IMG/VR virus record: IMGVR_UViG_3300030450_001894
Coordinates: 1 to 31,885 of that record
Direction: 5' to 3' (one strand)
DNA from: a virus
DNA length: 31,885 nt
Position 1 is the stretch's first letter. Every line of letters begins with the position of its first letter. Positions 31,540 through 31,885 of the stretch are shown here, in pieces. The notes beneath the pieces are model-generated. The model saw nothing but the letters and a program-made list of their open reading frames with translations, had not been told where the DNA came from and made no database searches. Made by a program: the position numbers and the translations under genes.

Positions 31540-31801
31540 CTTCATCCTCATTTACATATAAATACTCTTTAGGGCTAAAATCTTTTTTAGGATAATTAAT
31601 ATATTGAGTTTTTTCTGTTATTGTTTGATCAATCAGTTTAGCAAATTTTTCTTTAGCCTCTTTTGTTAATAAATGTAGTTTAACTGTTAAATATGGTTTT
31701 ACATCTTCATTTTTAAACTCTGGCATATTTTTCCAATGTTTATTCCAATGGTTAAAATCATCCATATTTTCAAATAATGATTCTTGCTCTTTTTTACTCA
31801 T
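31529..31801 (-). CDS. Small conserved phage protein (WKxMPEF type)
   Basis: A 90-residue acidic protein. NHWNKHWKNMPEF (17-29), TVKLHLLTKEAKEKFAKLI (39-57) and ITEKTQYINYP (61-71) follow a pattern I recall from phage proteins beside DNA-modification genes ('W..MPEF.q....p...i.v.f.t.ed...Fa.lig..it.kTksiwyP'). No catalytic residues evident. GGAGCGG precedes the ATG. Overlaps the glycosyltransferase, hence a partner or specificity factor is plausible. Confidence 0.65.
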   Translation of the reverse strand: MSKKEQESLFENMDDFNHWNKHWKNMPEFKNEDVKPYLTVKLHLLTKEAKEKFAKLIDQTITEKTQYINYPKKDFSPKEYLYVNEDEDES

Positions 31802-31824
31802 ATCCGCTCCTAGATTAAATTTTT

Positions 31825-31864
31825 ACGCATTTTTCAGTAATTATTCTGGTTTTCCCAAACAATT
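31825..31864. repeat. Terminal direct repeat, right copy
   Basis: Identical to 1-40. It lies just upstream of the first gene of the rightmost operon, so if circular this region leads straight into 1-302. Confidence 0.9.
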
Positions 31865-31882
31865 ATTCTGGTTTTCCCAAAC
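31839..31882. repeat. Two tandem copies of a 22-bp repeat
   Basis: Units 31839-31860 and 31861-31882 are identical; one copy lies at 15-36. The window ends three bases into a third unit. Copy number therefore differs between the two contig ends. Confidence 0.85.
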
Positions 31883-31885
31883 AAT

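Overview
The window looks like an essentially complete genome of an AT-rich (about 70% A+T by eye) tailed phage of about 31.8 kb. The last bases (31825-31864) repeat the first 40 bases, as expected of a circularly permuted or circularised assembly. Every convincing gene lies on the minus strand, so gene order runs from right to left. A portal, a TerL, a ruler-type tape measure, a tail tube and a frameshifted tail chaperone show a siphovirus. No integrase, CI-like repressor, DNA polymerase, helicase, methyltransferase or tRNA gene was seen, so a small lytic phage relying on host replication is most likely. Protein style (the DSYEEGT tail-fibre motif, the replication-initiator N-terminus, the DUF6447-like protein) recalls uncultured marine phages; the host cannot be named from the sequence.

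Layout in the direction of transcription. (1) 31885/1 junction: about 385 bases without a gene, with 10-bp iterons, palindromes, a GC-rich hairpin and a 22-bp repeat; a candidate origin or control region. (2) 31801-30697: a small conserved phage protein and a TET-associated-type glycosyltransferase, closed by a strong inverted repeat. (3) 30496-28008: amidoligase, class II glutamine amidotransferase and gamma-glutamylcyclotransferase-like protein, tightly coupled. (4) 27952-20379: small protein, TerS, TerL, portal, virion-morphogenesis protein, MuF protein with an ADP-ribosyltransferase-like tail, scaffold, major capsid protein. (5) 20338-16788: a large repeat adhesin and three small accessory genes. 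(6) 16665-15095: lysis cassette of small membrane proteins plus an endolysin, three of them shorter than 60 codons. (7) 15104-5590: zinc-ribbon metallophosphoesterase, neck proteins, tail terminator, tail tube, chaperone with -1 frameshift, tape measure, tail-tip proteins. (8) 5589-5377: structured regulatory region with a consensus-like promoter. (9) 5376-303: early/replication region of small genes including a histone-fold-like protein, two HTH proteins, small membrane proteins, an SSB-like protein, an HNH nuclease and a replication initiator.

Functionally, the right arm holds a chemistry cassette (glycosyltransferase plus amide-forming and gamma-glutamyl-cleaving enzymes) that may modify phage DNA, virion or host envelope. 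The middle builds the particle and lyses the cell. The left arm starts replication. Two promoters, before the amidoligase and before the early block, share upstream and downstream sequence blocks and may be controlled together.
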